A stretch of DNA of 64,000 bases from JAHFUI01 sp039931615 (GCA_039931615.1 JBDTRR010000018.1:26300-90299), one strand, 5' to 3'. Shown: positions 26,645 to 35,433, numbered from the stretch's first letter. Notes: generated by a model not told the origin, from the sequence alone. A program made the numbers and translations.

Positions 26645-28362
26645 CGATTCCGCTCGATCCGCGCTGGCGCGACATTCCGGTGGTCCGCCACGCCACCGAC
26701 GTGCTGATTGTCGGCGGCGGCGCGGCCGGCACGATGGCCGCGTTCGAATGCGCCGAGGCGGGCGTGCCCGTGATCCAGGTGACCAAGGGACGTGCGACGA
26801 GCGGCACCACGACGGTCGCGCGGGGCGGCTTTGCCGCGGCGATGGGCAGTGATGACAGCCCCGAGCTCCATCTGCAGGACATCCTGAAATACGGCGGCGA
26901 ACTTGTCGATCCGGACCTGGCCCGCGTCTGGTGCGAGGACATCGTCGAGGTGGTCCACGATTTCGAGTCGTGGGGCGCCGCTTTCGTCCGCGACCCGAGC
27001 GGGGCGCTCGATCTCAAGCTGTTTCCCGGCCACTCACGCCCCCGCGCCGTCCATCACCACGACACCACCGGCAACATGATCACCAAGGTGCTGTCGAAGA
27101 AGCTGCGCGCCGACGCCCGCATCGGGCAGCATTCAATCACCGCCGTGCTCGATCTCATCACCCGCGATGGGCGGGTCATCGGCGCCTGGGGCGTCGACTA
27201 CGAGAAGGGCGGGCTGGTGGTCTACAGCGCGCAGCAGACCATCCTCTGCACCGGCGGCGGCAGCGGACTGTTCTACGTCAACGACAACCCGCCCCAGGTC
27301 ACCGGCGACGGCTACGTCCTCGGCATCCGGGCCGGCGTGCCGCTGCTCGGTATCGAGATGATCGACTTCCAGGCGATGTGCTGCTCGCCGCCCGAGCTGT
27401 TCGGCTTCGCGCCGCATCCGACCGGCTTCATCAATGCCGGGGCGGTGTTCCGCAATCAGGAGGGCGAGGAGTTCCTGAAGCGCTATTTTCCCGAGACGGC
27501 CGAAGCGTCGACCCGCTCCGAGGTGATCCTGGCGATGGCGCAGGAAATCCACGCCGGGCGTGCCACATCCACCGGCGGCATTTTCATGGACGCGACGAAG
27601 GTGCCGCTCGAAGTCCTCCAGAAGGTGATTCCGCACGTCTACAAGACCTGTCTCTACCGGGGCATCGACATCACCAGGGTGCCGCTGGAGGTGGCGCCGG
27701 GCAGCCACACCTGGCTCGGCGGCCTCGAGGTCGACGTTGACGGCAAGACGCCCGTCGACGGTCTGTTCGCCGCCGGCGAAACCGCCGGCGGGATCCACGG
27801 CGGCAACCGGATCGGCGGTTCGGCGTTATCGAGCGCGCTGGTGTTCGGCCGGCGCGCCGGCCGGCGGGCGGCGGGGCTGGTGAAGGACGTGCCTGAGCAC
27901 GTGCCGGCGCCCGGAGAAGACGCCATTCCCATCGCCGAGCGGGAGTGGGTCGCGAGCCTGATGCGCCGCGACGATGGTCCGCTGCAGGCGGATGTGCGCC
28001 GGGCCTGCTGCATGCTGGCGCACAACACGCTCGGTCCGATTCGCGACGGCGAGACACTCCAGCAGGCGCTCGCCGAGTACGAACGCATCGAGCGCGAGGA
28101 CGTCCCGGCGATGCGGCTCGACGAGAAGGCGGCCACCTCCAGCAAGGGGCGCGGCCAGGAGCTCGAGAGCGCGTTGTCGGTGCGAAATCTCGCTCTGCTC
28201 GGCCGCATCCTCGCCACCGCCGCGCTGCGCCGCACCGAGAGCCGCGGCGCCCATTTCCGGCTCGATCATCCGGAGGTCGACAACGCGAACTGGCGGGTGG
28301 TGACGCGCATCAACCTCGACCGCCACGGCGCGCCGGAGTTCCACACCGATCCCGTGACGTGA
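26641..28362 (+). CDS. FAD-dependent fumarate reductase/L-aspartate oxidase-like flavoprotein
   Basis: A 573-residue flavoprotein. The FAD-binding loop is VLIVGGGAAGTMAAFECAEAG (about residues 21-41), followed by the succinate dehydrogenase/fumarate reductase fold with a GGIFMDATKVPLE segment and the second FAD motif PVDGLFAAGETAGGIHGGNRIGGSALSSALVFGRRAG (about 378-414). The C-terminal helical domain (LRRTESRGAHFRLDHPE) matches flavoprotein subunits that hold the substrate arginine. No iron-sulfur or membrane subunit accompanies it, so it may act alone like aspartate oxidase or as a tricarballylate/urocanate-type reductase. It overlaps the Tm-1-like gene by 4 bp. Confidence 0.85.
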   Translation: MTIPLDPRWRDIPVVRHATDVLIVGGGAAGTMAAFECAEAGVPVIQVTKGRATSGTTTVARGGFAAAMGSDDSPELHLQDILKYGGELVDPDLARVWCEDIVEVVHDFESWGAAFVRDPSGALDLKLFPGHSRPRAVHHHDTTGNMITKVLSKKLRADARIGQHSITAVLDLITRDGRVIGAWGVDYEKGGLVVYSAQQTILCTGGGSGLFYVNDNPPQVTGDGYVLGIRAGVPLLGIEMIDFQAMCCSPPELFGFAPHPTGFINAGAVFRNQEGEEFLKRYFPETAEASTRSEVILAMAQEIHAGRATSTGGIFMDATKVPLEVLQKVIPHVYKTCLYRGIDITRVPLEVAPGSHTWLGGLEVDVDGKTPVDGLFAAGETAGGIHGGNRIGGSALSSALVFGRRAGRRAAGLVKDVPEHVPAPGEDAIPIAEREWVASLMRRDDGPLQADVRRACCMLAHNTLGPIRDGETLQQALAEYERIEREDVPAMRLDEKAATSSKGRGQELESALSVRNLALLGRILATAALRRTESRGAHFRLDHPEVDNANWRVVTRINLDRHGAPEFHTDPVT

Positions 28363-28451
28363 GATTCCAGGCTGTCTGACGGAACTGTATGATGTGGCTG
28401 ACAGGGGCGCTCGTGTCCACCCGGGTGCCCACCAAGAGCCCTTTGCCGTGT

Positions 28452-28515
28452 GTACGTAGTGTCCGGCTTTAGCCCGGACCGTGGCGGGTCCGCCTTGAAG
28501 GCGGACGCCACGTAC
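28452..28515. repeat. Double-hairpin palindromic repeat
   Basis: 64 bp with ends GTACGTAGTGTCC and GGACGCCACGTAC and two inner hairpins (GGCTTTAGCC-type and GTCCGCCTTGAAGGCGGAC). It lies upstream of the aldehyde dehydrogenase gene. Confidence 0.8.
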
Positions 28516-28550
28516 CAGATGAAAAGAGCACCAAGAGCCAGGAGGACACC

Positions 28551-30053
28551 GTGAATACAGTCGCGCTGGACAGCAGGCTGAGCACAGCGGCGTCGGAGTT
28601 TCTCTCGCGTCCCCACCAGCTGTTGATTGACGACGAGTGGGTCGAAGCGGCATCGGGCAAGACGTTCCCGGTCTACAACCCCGCCACAGGTACGGTGCTG
28701 ACGACGGTGGCCGAAGCCGACAAGGAAGACGTCGAGCGGGCGGTCCGCGCGGCGCGCCGCGCCTTCGACGAGGGACCGTGGCGGAAGATGACCGCCTCGG
28801 AGCGCGGCCGGCTGCTGTGGAAGCTGGCCGATCTGCTCGAACAGAATCTGGAGGAATTCGCCCAGCTCGAGTCGGTCGACAACGGCAAGCCGCTCGCCGT
28901 CGCGCGCGCCGCCGACGTCCCGCTGGCGGTCGACATGTTCCGCTATATGGGCGGCTGGGCGACAAAGATCACCGGCACCACCATTCCGTGGTCGGTTCCC
29001 AACGACTACCTCTCCTACACCGTGCGCGAACCGGTCGGCGTGGTGGCGCAGATCATCCCGTGGAACTTTCCGCTGCTGATGGCGGCGTGGAAGCTCGCAC
29101 CCGCGCTCGCCGCCGGCTGCACCGTCGTGCTGAAGGCCGCCGAGCAGACGCCGCTGAGCGCGTTGCGTCTCGGCGAGCTGTTCCAGGAAGCCGGTTTTCC
29201 GAAAGGTGTGGTCAACATCCTCGCCGGATACGGCGAGACGGCCGGCGCCGCGCTGGCCGCGCACCACGATGTCGACAAGGTGGCCTTCACCGGGTCGACC
29301 GAAGTCGGCCGGCTGATCGTCCAGGCGGCGGCGGGCAATCTCAAGAAGGTGTCGCTCGAGCTGGGCGGGAAGTCGCCGACGATTGTCTTCGACGATGCCG
29401 ATATCGAAGCGGCGATTCCTGGCGCCGCCAGCGCGATCTTCTTCAATCACGGCCAGTGCTGCTGCGCCGGGTCGCGCCTCTTCGCGCAGAAGAAGGTGTT
29501 CGACCGTGTGCTCGAGGGAGTGGCGGCGCAGGCGAAGAAGATCACGCTCGGCTCGGGCCTCGATCCGACGACGCGGATGGGCCCTCTGGTATCGGACGAG
29601 CAGTTCCAGCGGGTCACCGGTTACATCCAGTCGGGAGTCCGGGAGGGCGCCACGCTGGTGACCGGCGGCAAGGCTGGCGGCAAGAGCGGCGGGTACTTCG
29701 TCGAGCCGACGATCTTCACCGATACCAGGCCGACGATGCAGATCGTGCAGGAGGAGATTTTCGGCCCCGTCGTCTGCGCCGAGTCGTTCGACGATGGCGA
29801 CCTCGAACGGATCGCGCGCCAGGCGAACGACACGCCCTACGGTCTGGCGGCAAGCATCTGGACGAAGGACATCAGCAAGGCGCACAAGCTGGCGCGGCTG
29901 ATCCGGTCGGGCACCGTGTGGATCAACTGTCACAACGTGTTCAACGCGGCGCTGCCGTTTGGCGGTTACAAGCAATCGGGCTGGGGACGGGAGATGGGCG
30001 GGGAAGTCCTGGCGAACTACACCGAGGTCAAGGCCGTCACCGCGCGGTTGTGA
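28551..30053 (+). CDS. NAD(P)-dependent aldehyde dehydrogenase
   Basis: A 500-residue ALDH-superfamily enzyme oxidising an aldehyde to its acid in the cytoplasm. Visible motifs: IIPWNFPLLMAAWKLAPALAAGCTVVLKAAEQTPLSA (cofactor-binding loop), KVAFTGSTEVGR, LELGGKSPTIVFDDAD with the general-base Glu near 269, NHGQCCCAGSRLF with the catalytic Cys near 304, and EEIFGPVV. Length is standard. The GTG start at 28551 follows CAGGAGGACACC. The next gene is a ModE-type regulator and the region holds formate and aldehyde metalloenzymes, so it may supply or drain an aldehyde in the same pathway; this is inference. Confidence 0.9.
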   Translation: MNTVALDSRLSTAASEFLSRPHQLLIDDEWVEAASGKTFPVYNPATGTVLTTVAEADKEDVERAVRAARRAFDEGPWRKMTASERGRLLWKLADLLEQNLEEFAQLESVDNGKPLAVARAADVPLAVDMFRYMGGWATKITGTTIPWSVPNDYLSYTVREPVGVVAQIIPWNFPLLMAAWKLAPALAAGCTVVLKAAEQTPLSALRLGELFQEAGFPKGVVNILAGYGETAGAALAAHHDVDKVAFTGSTEVGRLIVQAAAGNLKKVSLELGGKSPTIVFDDADIEAAIPGAASAIFFNHGQCCCAGSRLFAQKKVFDRVLEGVAAQAKKITLGSGLDPTTRMGPLVSDEQFQRVTGYIQSGVREGATLVTGGKAGGKSGGYFVEPTIFTDTRPTMQIVQEEIFGPVVCAESFDDGDLERIARQANDTPYGLAASIWTKDISKAHKLARLIRSGTVWINCHNVFNAALPFGGYKQSGWGREMGGEVLANYTEVKAVTARL

Positions 30054-30100
30054 CGCGGCCGGCGACCGAACGGATCTGATTCGGCCGGGGAGCCTTGGCG

Positions 30101-30113
30101 TACTATAAGGCGC
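30101..30113 (+). promoter_or_regulatory. Putative leaderless promoter of modE-like gene
   Basis: TACTAT at 30101-30106 lies 7 nt before the ATG at 30114, the distance expected if transcription starts at or next to the start codon. No Shine-Dalgarno fits. A convincing -35 box is not visible. Confidence 0.35.
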
Positions 30114-30491
30114 ATGACCCGCGTGCTGCTTCGACTCTACTTGAACCACGATCGCCCGCTCGGTCCCGGCAAAGTGGAAGTGCTCGAATCCATCCGCGAC
30201 AGCGGATCGATCAGCGAGGCCGCGCGCGGCATGAAGATGTCGTACCGGTCGGCGTGGCTGCTGGTCGACAGCATGAACGCGCTGTTCCGGAAGCCGGTCG
30301 TGACGACCTCGCTGGGCGGCCGGGGCGGCGGGTCGGCGACGCTCACCGACTTCGGCGCCGACGTGATCCGCCGTTACCGGTCGATGGAGAGCGCCACCCG
30401 GCGGGCGATCGCGAAGGACCTGGCCGCGCTCGAACGGAGTCTTCGATCGGGCAGCCGGAAGACGCGGAAGGCGACCGCCCATCCGTCATGA
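30114..30491 (+). CDS. modE: ModE-type molybdate-responsive winged-helix protein
   Basis: A 125-residue protein equal to the N-terminal DNA-binding domain of ModE: GPGKVEVLESIRDSGSISEAARGMKMSYRSAWLLVDSMNALF is the winged helix, and TTSLGGRGGGSATLTDFGADVIRRYRSME the following wing and dimer helix. The C-terminal molybdate-binding (TOBE/MOP) domains of full-length ModE are missing, so this is the short form, which may respond through another protein or act constitutively. It heads the molybdenum-cofactor segment. A ModE-like operator is present at 46645-46668. Confidence 0.85.
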   Translation: MTRVLLRLYLNHDRPLGPGKVEVLESIRDSGSISEAARGMKMSYRSAWLLVDSMNALFRKPVVTTSLGGRGGGSATLTDFGADVIRRYRSMESATRRAIAKDLAALERSLRSGSRKTRKATAHPS

Positions 30492-30539
30492 TCGGATGCC
30501 GCGTCCGGCCGAGCGGCGCGCGTCGCCGCGCCGTGCGGC

Positions 30540-30743
30540 TCGACCATCGTCGCGGCGCTCGAGGAGCAGATTGCCCATCGGCGCGAGTACTACAACGCCG
30601 CGGTGAATCTGAACAACGTCAGGATGGAGCAGTTCCCGGACACGCTGCTCGCCTCCGCTGCCGGATTGCGCCGCGCGCCGCTGTTCAAGGTGACCGCGGA
30701 AGAGATGGCGGACATCGATGTCGGGGAGCGGCTGCGGGTCTGA
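30540..30743 (+). pseudogene. LemA C-terminal remnant
   Basis: The frame reads STIVAALEEQIAHRREYYNA, then AVNLNNVRMEQFPDTLLA and ends LFKVTAEEMADIDVGERLRV with a stop at 30743. This matches the final helix and tail of LemA proteins (typically EExIAxARxxYNxAVxxYN, then a FPxxLxA stretch). Only about 67 of the usual roughly 190 residues remain and there is no start or membrane anchor, so it is a truncated remnant. A repeat element follows at 30761. With that repeat it fills the 414-bp gap between modE and moeA. Confidence 0.65.
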
Positions 30744-30760
30744 TCGGCCGCGACAATCAT

Positions 30761-30864
30761 GTACGTGGGGTCCGGCTTCAGCCGGACCTTGATGGGAAAT
30801 CAGTCGTAGTGCAGGCCTTCAGGCCTGCTTGACATGGTCCGGCTGAAGCCGGCCCCCCACATCC
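30761..30864. repeat. Nested palindromic repeat
   Basis: The arm GTACGTGGGGTCC, hairpin GTCCGGCTTCAGCCGGAC, an inserted CGTAGTGCAGGCCTTCAGGCCTGC unit, a second hairpin and the end GGCCCCCCACATCC. One repeat class appears to be inserted in another. Confidence 0.65.
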
Positions 30865-30905
30865 AGTGAGAACGTGATCCAGACGCAGGACGAGTACGAT
30901 TCGGC

Positions 30906-32159
30906 ATGGGCGACCATCACACCAGCGCGACAGACGATGTGCGGATGCGCGGCTTCGCGCACCGCCAGACGGTCGAGGCGGCGCTGGCGTGGTTGGACGC
31001 GCAATACCGGCCGCCGCGTGAAGAGATGGTGCCGCTTCGGATGGCCGCCGGCCGCGTGCTGTCTGCCGCCATCGCCAGCGACGTGGACGTGCCCGGCTTC
31101 GATCGCGCCACGATGGACGGTTATGCCGTCGTCGCTGACAGCACGGAAGGCGCGACCGCCTACAACCGGCTCCCGCTGGTCGTGATCGGAGACTCGCTGC
31201 CGGGCCATCCCTTTCCGGACCCGGTCGCGATCGGTCAAGGCGTTCGGATCATGACCGGCGCCCCACTCCCGCCCGGCTGCGACGCAGTGCTGCCCGCCGA
31301 GTGGGTCGAAGACGCCGGCCAGACGCCGGGCACCGTCAGCGCGCTCGCCGCGGTGTCGCCCGGCAAGCATGTCGGCAGACGCGGTGAAGACATCGTGCGG
31401 GGCACGACGCTGCTGCAGGCCGGACGTGTGCTGCGGCCGCAGGACCTTGGCGTGCTCAGTTCGATCGGCGTCGGCGAGGTCGTCGTGTTCAGCCGGCCGG
31501 TCGTCCGGCTGGTCGTGACCGGCAACGAACTGCTGCCGTCCGGTTCGCAGCCGCGCGGCTATCACATCGCCGATGCCAACGGACCGATGCTCGCCGCGCT
31601 GGTCGAGCGCGACGGCGGCCGCGTCGATTTTCCCGGCCTGGTGGTGGACGATCACGACGCCATCCTGGAGGCGCTCCGGACCGACGCCGACGTGATCATC
31701 GTGTCCGGCGGATCGAGTGTCGGCATCGAGGACCTCGCGCCGACGATTCTCGCGCGGCACGGCGACCTGGCCGTGCACGGGATTGCGATGCGCCCGAGCA
31801 GCCCGACCGGGATGGGGCGGCTGGGTGATCGGCTGGTGTTCCTGCTGCCCGGGAATCCGGTGTCGTGTCTCTGTGCCTACGATTTCTTCGCCGGCCGCGC
31901 GATTCGCGCTCTGGGCGGCCGTCCCATGGCGTGGCCGTACCGCCCAATCCGGGGCCGGCTGACCCGCAAGATCAGTTCGCCAATCGGGCGGCTCGATTAT
32001 GCCCGTGTCCAGGTGATCGACGGCGCGGTCGAGCCGCTTGCCGTCGGTGGCGCGTCGGTACTCTCGTCGACGACGCGGGCGGACGGCTTCGTCATCGTGC
32101 CGGACGACAGCGAGGGGTTCGCGCCCGGCACCGACGTGGAGGTCTGGCTCTATGCGTGA
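30906..32159 (+). CDS. moeA: Molybdopterin molybdotransferase MoeA
   Basis: A 417-residue MoeA, which inserts molybdate (or tungstate) into adenylylated molybdopterin. The start of the catalytic region is PGFDRATMDGYAVVAD (about residue 62); GQGVRIMTGAPLPPGCDAVLPAEW follows (about 112), then VTGNELLPSG, the active-site-type VIIVSGGSSVGIEDL, and FLLPGNPVSCLCAYDFF. The C-terminal MoeA domain IV follows. The next gene, also MoeA-like, overlaps by 8 bp. Paired MoeA genes in some microbes are thought to serve Mo and W separately. The exact start is uncertain; a later ATG (MRGFAHRQT) is possible. Confidence 0.9.
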   Translation: MGDHHTSATDDVRMRGFAHRQTVEAALAWLDAQYRPPREEMVPLRMAAGRVLSAAIASDVDVPGFDRATMDGYAVVADSTEGATAYNRLPLVVIGDSLPGHPFPDPVAIGQGVRIMTGAPLPPGCDAVLPAEWVEDAGQTPGTVSALAAVSPGKHVGRRGEDIVRGTTLLQAGRVLRPQDLGVLSSIGVGEVVVFSRPVVRLVVTGNELLPSGSQPRGYHIADANGPMLAALVERDGGRVDFPGLVVDDHDAILEALRTDADVIIVSGGSSVGIEDLAPTILARHGDLAVHGIAMRPSSPTGMGRLGDRLVFLLPGNPVSCLCAYDFFAGRAIRALGGRPMAWPYRPIRGRLTRKISSPIGRLDYARVQVIDGAVEPLAVGGASVLSSTTRADGFVIVPDDSEGFAPGTDVEVWLYA

Positions 32160-34089
32160 TCAGGAGCAGTTCCTCCACGTCCTCGATCGCGACGAGGCGG
32201 AGCGCCGCTTTCGGGCCGCGCTCGATCTGACGCCGCGCGGGATCGAGACCGTGCCGCTCGACGCCGCCCTCGGCCGCGTGCTCGCCGCCGACGTCATCTC
32301 GCCCGTCGACGTGCCCTCGTTCGACCGCTCCAACGTCGACGGCTTTGCCGTCGTCTCGGAGAGTACTTATGGCGCCTCCGAGGAAGCGCCCCGGACGCTG
32401 GAGCTTGGCCCGGAGGCGATCGACACGGGCGTCGTGCCGGCGACGGTGATCCGGTCGGGGACGGCGGTGTCGATCGCGACCGGCGGGATGGTTCCGCGCG
32501 GCGCCGATGCCGTGGTGATGGTCGAGCACGCCGAGAGCCGCGGCGGCGAGCTGCGGGTGGCCAGGGCCGTGACGGCCGGGAGCGGGGTGTCGTTTGCCGG
32601 CACCGACATCACCGCCGGCGAGACGGTGCTCCGGCGCGGTCAGCTCCTGACCAGCCGGGACACCGGCGTGCTGGCGGCGATTGGCGTCGCGGCCGTCGAC
32701 GTCTGGCGGAAGCCGATCGTCGCGATCCTGTCCACCGGCGACGAGATCATCGCCCCGGGCGAGCCGATGCAGCCGGCCAAGGTCTACGATTCGAATGCCC
32801 AGGTGCTGGCCGATGCGGTGCGCGAACTGGGCGGCGCGCCGGCGCGGCTCGGCATCATGCCCGACGAGATGGCCGGCCTCAGGGAACGGGTTCATCACGC
32901 CCTCGACTTTGCCGACGTCGTGCTGCTGTCCGGCGGCACCAGCAAGGGCGCGGGCGATCTGTCGTACCGGATCGTCGCGGAGCTCGGTGATCCCGGAATC
33001 GTGGCACACGGCGTTGCGCTCAAGCCGGGCAAGCCCATCTGCCTGGCCGCCACCCGCGGCCGGCCGGTGGTCGTGCTGCCCGGGTTCCCGACCTCGGCGA
33101 TCTTCACGTTTCACGAGTTCGTCGCGCCGGTGCTGCGGCTGCTGGCGGGGCGCGGCGCCGAGGAGCGGACCGTGGTGCCGGCCCGGCTGGCGGTCAAGGT
33201 CAACAGCGAGATCGGCCGCACCGAGTACCTGCTGGTCGGGCTGGTCGACACCGGCGGCGAAGGGGGCGGCGAAGCGGGCGGGATATCGCTGGCCGCCTAC
33301 CCGATGGGACAGGGATCGGGCAGCGTGACGACGTTCAGCCGCGCCGACGGGTTCGCGACGATCGGCCGGCATCAGGAGATTGTCCAGGCGGGCGCCCTGA
33401 TCGACGTCCAACTGCTTGGCCGCGACCTGCAGCTGGCCGACCTCGTCGTGATCGGGAGCCACTGCATCGGTCTCGACTACCTGCTCGGCAGGCTGGAGGA
33501 GCAGGGCGTCCGCTCCAAGTTCCTCGCCGTCGGCAGCACGGCGGGACTGGACGCGGCCAAACGCGGCGAGTGTGATGTGGCGGGGATTCATCTGCTGGAT
33601 CTGACGACCGGCGAATACAACCGGCCATTTCTCACCCCGGCGCTGGATCTGGTGGCCGGGTACGGCCGGGCGCAGGGGGTGGTCTTCCGGCGCGGCGATG
33701 CGCGGTTCGAGGGTCGTCCGGCGCCCGAAGCGATCGCCGGCGTCCGGCAGGATCCGGCGTGCGTCATGGTGAACCGCAATCAGGGCAGCGGCACGAGAGC
33801 GCTGATCGATCGGCTGCTCGAGGGCGTCAAGCCGGCCGGCTATGCCGTGCAGCCGCGCAATCACAACGCCGTGGCCGCCGCCGTGCGGCAGGGCCGCGCC
33901 GATTGGGGCGTGACGCTGGACACCATCGCCCGCAACGCCGGCCTCGGCTTCCTGCCGGTGCAGGAGGAGCGCTACGACTTCGTGGTGCCGAAGTCGCGGG
34001 CGGAGCGCCCGGCGGTGCGGACCTTCACGCGGCTGCTGCTGGAGCGGGCCACGCAAGACGCGCTGGCGCGTCTCGGGATGATGGTGTGA
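32152..34089 (+). CDS. MoeA fused to a periplasmic-binding-protein-like domain
   Basis: A 645-residue fusion. The MoeA part spans about 1-410, with PSFDRSNVDGFAVVSES, IATGGMVPRGADAVVMVEHAE, VAILSTGDEIIAPGEPM, VVLLSGGTSKGAGDLS and VVLPGFPTSAIFTFHEF. The C-terminal part (about 430-640; LQLADLVVIGSHCIGLDYLL, FLAVGSTAGLDAAKRGECDVAGIHLLD, NRNQGSGTRALIDRLL) is a substrate-binding-protein-like fold that may bind molybdate or tungstate, or sense ligand. This architecture is known in archaea and some bacteria. Its start lies within the end of the upstream moeA, so the two are translationally linked. Confidence 0.88.
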   Translation: MRDQEQFLHVLDRDEAERRFRAALDLTPRGIETVPLDAALGRVLAADVISPVDVPSFDRSNVDGFAVVSESTYGASEEAPRTLELGPEAIDTGVVPATVIRSGTAVSIATGGMVPRGADAVVMVEHAESRGGELRVARAVTAGSGVSFAGTDITAGETVLRRGQLLTSRDTGVLAAIGVAAVDVWRKPIVAILSTGDEIIAPGEPMQPAKVYDSNAQVLADAVRELGGAPARLGIMPDEMAGLRERVHHALDFADVVLLSGGTSKGAGDLSYRIVAELGDPGIVAHGVALKPGKPICLAATRGRPVVVLPGFPTSAIFTFHEFVAPVLRLLAGRGAEERTVVPARLAVKVNSEIGRTEYLLVGLVDTGGEGGGEAGGISLAAYPMGQGSGSVTTFSRADGFATIGRHQEIVQAGALIDVQLLGRDLQLADLVVIGSHCIGLDYLLGRLEEQGVRSKFLAVGSTAGLDAAKRGECDVAGIHLLDLTTGEYNRPFLTPALDLVAGYGRAQGVVFRRGDARFEGRPAPEAIAGVRQDPACVMVNRNQGSGTRALIDRLLEGVKPAGYAVQPRNHNAVAAAVRQGRADWGVTLDTIARNAGLGFLPVQEERYDFVVPKSRAERPAVRTFTRLLLERATQDALARLGMMV

Positions 34090-34094
34090 GCGCG

Positions 34095-34555
34095 CGAGCG
34101 TCTGCGCGCGGGCAGACCTGTCTGCACGACTACGTCACGTATCGGACGCTACGAACGGGCCGAGGTCGGGGGCACGTCCCCTCGTACGTGGGATCCGGCT
34201 TCAGAGCTTGAGAACACATCGATCGCAGGGCAGACGTGAAGGTCGGCGCGACCACAGCAGGCGTACGTAGTGTCCGGCTTCAGCCGGACCGTGAACAGGT
34301 TGAAAGCTCAAAATGGCTTGTCCCCAGCAAAGCAGGCATTCACGCCCTGCCGTGTCGGGCAGACTCGAGGACTGCCCTGCGCCAGAATCGATTTTCCACA
34401 GGCTCTTCAGCCGGATTGACCCGCAGTCCGACTGAAGTCGGACGCCACGTACGAGGCTGGTCTCCACGTCCATTCAATAATGCCCGGGCGGTCAGCCCAA
34501 TCGATTCTTCACACGCTCTTCAGCGTGCCGTTTTCGGGCAGACCTGGAGTCTGCG
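34095..34555. repeat. Repeat cluster filling the moeA-fwdC gap
   Basis: The 487-bp gap between the convergent MoeA-fusion and fwdC genes contains no gene I can support. It holds a CGTACGTGGGATCCGGCT arm at 34183, a 100-bp composite (34194-34293) closely matching 55318-55417, the hairpin GTCCGACTGAAGTCGGAC near 34429, and two CTCTTCAGC boundary segments (about 34397 and 34514). Confidence 0.7.
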
Positions 34556-34576
34556 CTGCGACAGTCTGGACCTGCT

Positions 34577-35401
34577 TCAATTGGCGGCAGCTTCGCGAAT
34601 CAGGATTTCGCCGCGGCCGACAGCGACGTGGTCGCCATGGTAGAGACCGTAGCTCGCGTCCCAGCAGTCGTCCGGCACCGCAAACCCCAGCGATTGCAGC
34701 CGGCGGAAGATCAGCTGCAGCACCAGCGGCTGGCAGACGCAGCTCTTGCGGAACGACATCAGCACGTTGGGCGGGTTCGCGCCAAACAGACCGACCGTGC
34801 CACGGCGCATGCCGGCTGCCGGGCGGTTGCCGCACTGGCCGAACACCAGCACCGTGCCGGCCGCCATGTTGAAGCCGACGAAGTCGCCGCAGGCGCCGCC
34901 GACCGCCACCAGGCCGCGCCGCAACGTCAGGCCGACTTCGTTGCCGACCGAACCGTCAATCAGAATCGTGCCGCCGGTCATGCCCACCTTGCTGCCGCGA
35001 TAGGCGCTGCCGATCAGGTGACCGGCGTTGCCGTGCACATGGATCAGACCGCCGTGCATCTCGCCGCCGACCCAGTCGCTCGCATGGCCGTGCACATGGA
35101 TGACCCCGCCGGTCATCTCGCTCCCGATATGGCGGCCGGCATCGCCCTGGACGTGAATCTCTCCGTCGGCCATCTGGGCGCCGATCCAATGGACCCCGGA
35201 AAGGTTACCCTCGAACTCGAACCGCCCATCGGCCGGGTCCCCGCTGACGGCGAAGAACTCCGCCAGCGGCAGCTTGCGGTTCCCGTTGAAGATCTCGAAC
35301 CGTTCGATCTCGGCCAGCGACAGGCCGCGAACGGCGGACGGTGTCAGGCCTTCGACTTCGACGGGGACCGACGTGTTAGCGTGGTAGCGGAGCGACAGCA
35401 T
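34577..35401 (-). CDS. fwdC: Formylmethanofuran dehydrogenase subunit C homologue (FwdC/FhcC)
   Basis: A 274-residue protein dominated by a right-handed beta-helix of GxxxGxxMxxGxIxVxGxAG repeats (IGAQMADGEIHVQGDAGRHIG, VGGEMHGGLIHVHGNAGHLIG, VGFNMAAGTVLVFGQCG), the signature of FwdC/FhcC and of the glutamate synthase C-terminal domain. In the archaeal complex FwdC is the scaffold that joins the hydrolase FwdA to the dehydrogenase FwdB/D. It is separated from fwdA by the oppositely oriented mobA gene and starts 33 bp from it. TATACT lies 6 nt upstream of its ATG, hinting at leaderless expression. Confidence 0.87.
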   Translation of the reverse strand: MLSLRYHANTSVPVEVEGLTPSAVRGLSLAEIERFEIFNGNRKLPLAEFFAVSGDPADGRFEFEGNLSGVHWIGAQMADGEIHVQGDAGRHIGSEMTGGVIHVHGHASDWVGGEMHGGLIHVHGNAGHLIGSAYRGSKVGMTGGTILIDGSVGNEVGLTLRRGLVAVGGACGDFVGFNMAAGTVLVFGQCGNRPAAGMRRGTVGLFGANPPNVLMSFRKSCVCQPLVLQLIFRRLQSLGFAVPDDCWDASYGLYHGDHVAVGRGEILIREAAAN

Positions 35402-35433
35402 TGCCGGAGTATACCAATCGACCCGATCCAGTC

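Noticed and set aside
30095..30832. Open frame overlapping modE and the LemA remnant
   Set aside because: It is out of frame with both recognisable peptides and ends in translated repeat sequence (VVQAFRPA).
34095..34555. CRISPR array
   Set aside because: Repeats here are palindromic, of varied type and irregularly spaced, without uniform spacers or cas genes.
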